Shown here: one piece after another, positions 7,213 through 9,721 of the stretch
Position numbering within the stretch: position 1 is the first letter of the stretch
How the letters are laid out: each line of letters starts with the position of its first letter
From: Rhodospirillales bacterium
GTDB taxonomy: Bacteria; Pseudomonadota; Alphaproteobacteria; Rhodospirillales; 2-02-FULL-58-16
Direction of reading: 5' to 3'
Assembly (NCBI GenBank): GCA_021775195.1
Contig: JAJFIG010000289.1
Span: forward strand, 1-9,721
Length of the DNA: 9,721 nt
Notes under the pieces: model-generated
Seen by the model: only the letters and a program-made list of their open reading frames with translations
Databases searched by the model: none
What the model was told of the DNA's origin: nothing
Made by a program: the position numbers and the translations under genes

Positions 7213-8329
7213 CGGCCGCGGTCCCCGTCACGAAATCGATGGCCTGCCTCAGGCCCCGCAGGTCGGCCTCGAAACTCCACGGGGTAATGGCCTCCCGCGC
7301 GGCTCGGCCCATCGCTCCGGCATTTTCCAGGCAATGAACGATCGCCGCCGCCAGGGCATCGGCGTCGCCGCTCGGGAACATCGCTCCGCATGCCGGCGTC
7401 ACCAGGTCGCTGGCACACCCCACCTGATCGCTCGTCACCACGGCGGTGGCGCAAGCCATGGCCTCGTTGATCACCAGGCCCCAGGGTTCGCCCTCGGACG
7501 GGAGAACAAGAACGTCGGCCAGGTCGTAAAGCGCGGGCAGGTCCCGTTGATTGCAAAAGCCGAGAAAGAACGCACCGGGCGCAAGCGCGCGGACCGTCTC
7601 TTCCTGTTCGCCGGTGCCGGCGAACACCAGCGCCGGATTGAGATCCTGGACGGTGGGGTTCATGAACGCCCGGGCCAGAAGATCGGGCCGTTTCCGGGCC
7701 ATGAGCTTGCCCACGAACAGGACCACCGGCCGCTCCGGTGCGACGCCGATTTCGGCCCTCAGGGCGGCGCGCCCCGGCCGGGCCGCCGCTGCGTCCGCCG
7801 CGAACCGGTCGTTGTCGATGGCGTAGGGCGTGTGGAACAGGCGCTCCTCGGCGACGCCCCTGTCGCGGTAATAGCGGGCATTGGCGCTGCCGATGGTCAG
7901 GAAGGCGCTGCAACGCCGGAAAATCCGCTTCAGGTAGAACCGCTTGGCCAGGCGCCACAACCCCGTCCCGTCGGGCATGGCGATGTCGCAGTTTTCCCCC
8001 CGCATGAGCACCGGCGTCCCCATACCGAGCGCGAAACCCAGCGCCCGCCTGAGGGTCGGTGTCTGCCATCCGTGGATCCAGACCACATCCGCCCAATGGA
8101 TCTGCCGTTCCAGATCCGTATCGGCGAGATCGGTATTGTCGTATCCCTCGGTCAGGGGAAGGTCCCACTGGATATCCCGCCCGAATCCGGGATCGAACCG
8201 CGGCCCTGTCGGGCGGCCGTGTTCAAAAATGACCCTGAACCGGATATCCGATTCCGCCGCCACACGCTTGAGAAGCGGGGCCTGGTACTGGATCGGATGG
8301 GAAACCAGGTAGAGCAGATTCACGGTCAT
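7205..8329 (-). CDS. GT4-type glycosyltransferase, 374 aa
   Basis: The N-terminus carries L-V-S-H-P-I-Q-Y-Q-A-P-L (8-19), the S-H-P-I-Q-Y-x-x-P-L signature of a group of polysaccharide GT4 enzymes. Further on come V-L-F-V-G-K-L-M-A-R-K-R-P (203-215), the donor-phosphate region, and L-P-S-E-G-E-P-W-G-L (276-285) with an intact EX7E pair, Glu281 and Glu289, followed by A-M-A-C. The fold is GT-B with retaining chemistry expected; the donor sugar is unknown. The frame is open up to a GTG at 8356, but the ATG at 8329 is preferred: it makes an ATGA overlap with the upstream gene, has AGGAG 6-10 bases before it, and puts the conserved first strand near the N-terminus. The stop overlaps the next gene by 8 bases. 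A 429-codon open frame on the other strand is only a GC-rich shadow. Confidence 0.92.
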   Translation of the reverse strand: MTVNLLYLVSHPIQYQAPLLKRVAAESDIRFRVIFEHGRPTGPRFDPGFGRDIQWDLPLTEGYDNTDLADTDLERQIHWADVVWIHGWQTPTLRRALGFALGMGTPVLMRGENCDIAMPDGTGLWRLAKRFYLKRIFRRCSAFLTIGSANARYYRDRGVAEERLFHTPYAIDNDRFAADAAAARPGRAALRAEIGVAPERPVVLFVGKLMARKRPDLLARAFMNPTVQDLNPALVFAGTGEQEETVRALAPGAFFLGFCNQRDLPALYDLADVLVLPSEGEPWGLVINEAMACATAVVTSDQVGCASDLVTPACGAMFPSGDADALAAAIVHCLENAGAMGRAAREAITPWSFEADLRGLRQAIDFVTGTAADG

Positions 8330-9519
8330 GGCTGCTCCTGCCACACGTCCTGCCACGCCGTCGCCAGCCCCCGGTGGAAGCCCTCCAGGGAATAGTCGTT
8401 CTCGGCCACCCGACGCGCGTTTGCGCCAAGGGCGGATCGCAGTTGCCGATCGCCGGTCAGGCGCTCGACCGCGTCCGCCAGGTTGCCGGCGTCAATATCG
8501 GTTAGAAATCCGGTTTCGCCGTCGATGACGTAGTCCTCCGGGCCGCCGCACCGGGTCGAAACCACCGGAACACCGCTGGCCATGGCCTGCAGTCCAGCGA
8601 TGTTCAATCCCTCCTGGAACGATGGGATGACGAAGACGTCGAGGGAGCGGAAGAAGTCCGGCAGGCCGTCATCGGGCAGCCAGCCCTGCCAGTGGATGCG
8701 GTCGGCGATTTCCAAGGCTTTCGCGGCGCGGTCCAGGTCTCCATTGGCTTCACCGGTAAGGTGGAGTTCGACGTTGTTCCCCCGGTCTCGGAGAATTCGA
8801 ACGGCGTCGAACAACATCGGGAGGTTCTTGCGCGGATCGTTGGGCCGTCCGGCGAAACCGATGACACCGGATCTGGGTTCCCGGTCCGGCGGCGTGAAGC
8901 GTGCCGGGTCCACGGGTACCGGCAGCGTCGTGAAGCAGTCGTCATTGCCGCCTGCCGCGACCAGGGTCCGCCGGGCGTAGCTGCTGACGGTCATGAACCG
9001 CGCCGGTCCGGCGAGGATTCTTTTTTCCATCCTGCGCTGCGCCGGCCCCACCACCATGCGGTCGAAGACCCTGCGCGCCGCTGGCATGGCGCGTCGGCGG
9101 TCGATCCGGTCCGCCGTCATCGTGCTCGCGCACCACACCAGGTGGGGAATGCCCAGTGTGGTCAGGAGGTGGGAGACCATCACCGTCCCGCCGACGGCGA
9201 TGTGGCGGTCGTGGGCCGCGATCACGTCTCGCCACTGGGCTGACGGCAGGTAATAAGTGAATTCCAGCTCCGGCAGGGCGCAGCCCACCGCGATGCAGGG
9301 AACGTCGCCGAAGCACTCGCCCCGGCGCAATGCCGGGCGCTTTCCGCGCACCCATTGCCAGCAGGGCGCCACCAGGTCGGGATAATCGGTCAGGGTCGCA
9401 TAGTGGGCGACGGTGACCGGGTGGCCGATGTCGCGGAGGTGCCGGGCGAGGATGCGCGTCTTGTCGGGCACGCCGCCGCCCAACGGCGGAATCGTGACGA
9501 TCAGGACCGACGCCGTCAC
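8326..9519 (-). CDS. GT4-type glycosyltransferase with a variant EX7E motif, 397 aa
   Basis: The N-terminal half has V-L-I-V-T-I-P-P-L-G-G-G-V (5-17), a GT-B glycine-rich loop. The C-terminal half has V-I-G-F-A-G-R-P-N-D-P-R-K-N (219-232), the donor-phosphate segment with R/K, then V-I-P-S-F-Q-E-G-L-N (297-306), A-M-A-S-G-V-P-V-V (312-320) and G-G-P-E-D-Y-V-I-D-G-E-T-G (325-337), all standard for GT4. Glu303 is present, but the second acidic residue of EX7E is Gln311. It is thus a clear GT4 family member with one altered donor-site residue, which may or may not affect activity. The start is a GTG at 9519: it has AAGGA 7-11 bases upstream and makes a GTGA overlap with the preceding gene, and the protein begins directly with the expected first strand. 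Its TGA is shared with the next gene's ATG. The donor and acceptor sugars are unknown. Confidence 0.92.
   Translation of the reverse strand: MTASVLIVTIPPLGGGVPDKTRILARHLRDIGHPVTVAHYATLTDYPDLVAPCWQWVRGKRPALRRGECFGDVPCIAVGCALPELEFTYYLPSAQWRDVIAAHDRHIAVGGTVMVSHLLTTLGIPHLVWCASTMTADRIDRRRAMPAARRVFDRMVVGPAQRRMEKRILAGPARFMTVSSYARRTLVAAGGNDDCFTTLPVPVDPARFTPPDREPRSGVIGFAGRPNDPRKNLPMLFDAVRILRDRGNNVELHLTGEANGDLDRAAKALEIADRIHWQGWLPDDGLPDFFRSLDVFVIPSFQEGLNIAGLQAMASGVPVVSTRCGGPEDYVIDGETGFLTDIDAGNLADAVERLTGDRQLRSALGANARRVAENDYSLEGFHRGLATAWQDVWQEQP
8335..8339 (-). promoter_or_regulatory. Ribosome binding site AGGAG that decides the start at 8329
   Basis: The minus strand reads AGGAG, ending 6 bases before the ATG at 8329. 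It lies inside the end of the upstream gene and supports this ATG over the in-frame GTG at 8356. Confidence 0.7.
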
Positions 9520-9721
9520 CGGTCGTCCTTATGCCGAGTCGCATCGGCATTGATGATGTCCTCGAACACCGCCCGGGTGGCGGCCGCGGTTTGTTCCCAG
9601 GTGAAACCGCTTGCCCGCTGGACGGCGCGCCCGGAGAGCGTCCGGCGCAGTTCCGCGTCGTCGAGGAGCATGCCGATCTTCTCCGCCATGTCTTCGGCAA
9701 TCAGGGGATCGAACATCAGGC
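9516..9721 (-). CDS. Glycosyltransferase, C-terminal tail only (5' truncated by window edge)
   Basis: An open frame enters from the right edge and ends at TGA 9516-9518, giving 67 visible residues. The order F-D-P-L-x-x-E-D-M-A-E-K-I, L-L-D-D-A-E-L-R-R-T-L, then F-T-W-E-Q-T-A is the classic C-terminal end of GT4 glycosyltransferases: the F-D/D-P stretch just after the EX7E region, the helix with D-x-x-L-R, and the F-S/T-W-E near the end. An internal ATG at 9716 sits in the middle of this conserved region, so it is not the start. The stop overlaps the GTG of the next gene by 4 bases, placing it in the same operon. Catalytic parts are out of view, so the subfamily cannot be given. Confidence 0.8.
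   Translation of the reverse strand, partial: LMFDPLIAEDMAEKIGMLLDDAELRRTLSGRAVQRASGFTWEQTAAATRAVFEDIINADATRHKDDR
9526..9530 (-). promoter_or_regulatory. Ribosome binding site AAGGA for the GTG start at 9519
   Basis: The minus strand reads AAGGA, ending 6 bases short of the GTG (positions -11 to -7). It supports the GTG as the true start of the 397-residue glycosyltransferase. Confidence 0.65.

Noticed and set aside
8330..8356. GTG start at 8356 for the glycosyltransferase at 7205-8329
   Set aside because: The ATG at 8329 has a good AGGAG at proper spacing and an ATGA overlap, and it fits the family N-terminus.
7106..8395. A 429-codon open frame on the + strand
   Set aside because: It lies antisense to two recognisable glycosyltransferase genes, codes for Arg/Pro/Gly-rich sequence with no domain, and is the expected shadow of GC-rich coding DNA.

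Overview
The window is GC-rich with dense, tightly packed genes and reads as part of a surface-polysaccharide locus (capsule, exopolysaccharide or O-antigen type) of a proteobacterium. An alphaproteobacterium is my best guess from base composition and protein style, but nothing in the window proves the taxon. I see no tRNA, rRNA, CRISPR, insertion sequence or phage gene.

Layout: the left edge (1-555, + strand) holds the C-terminal part of an FkbM-family methyltransferase. Everything else is one train of genes on the minus strand, read from right to left. In transcription order these are: the C-terminal tail of a glycosyltransferase cut by the right edge (9516-9721); a GT4-type glycosyltransferase with a GTG start (8326-9519); a second GT4-type enzyme (7205-8329); a CgeB-like glycosyltransferase (6148-7212); a third GT4-type enzyme (5018-6151); then a 118-base gap. 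After the gap come a multi-spanning Wzx-like flippase (3664-4899), an AsnB-like glutamine amidotransferase (1758-3662) and a divergent GT-B glycosyltransferase (496-1755). The last gene converges on the methyltransferase and overlaps its end by 60 bases.

The genes up to the gap are joined by 4- or 8-base start/stop overlaps, and those after it by 1- or 2-base gaps, so translational coupling within two blocks, or one long operon, is likely. The 118-base gap is the only real intergenic space. It holds an 8-base word in three copies (two of them forming an inverted repeat at the upstream stop codon) and a weak promoter-like pair.

Working model (inference): the glycosyltransferases build a lipid-linked oligosaccharide on the cytoplasmic face, the AsnB-like enzyme amidates a carboxyl group (for example of a uronic acid) on a sugar or intermediate, and the flippase moves the lipid-linked unit across the inner membrane. 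FkbM-family enzymes commonly O-methylate sugars in such loci. No initiating sugar transferase, Wzy polymerase or export machinery is visible here, so the locus must continue outside the window or be supplied elsewhere. I found no convincing new kind of system. The points most worth a second look are the fully overprinted C-terminal tails at 496-555, the Glu-to-Gln change in the EX7E motif of the 8326-9519 enzyme, and the repeats around the 118-base gap.
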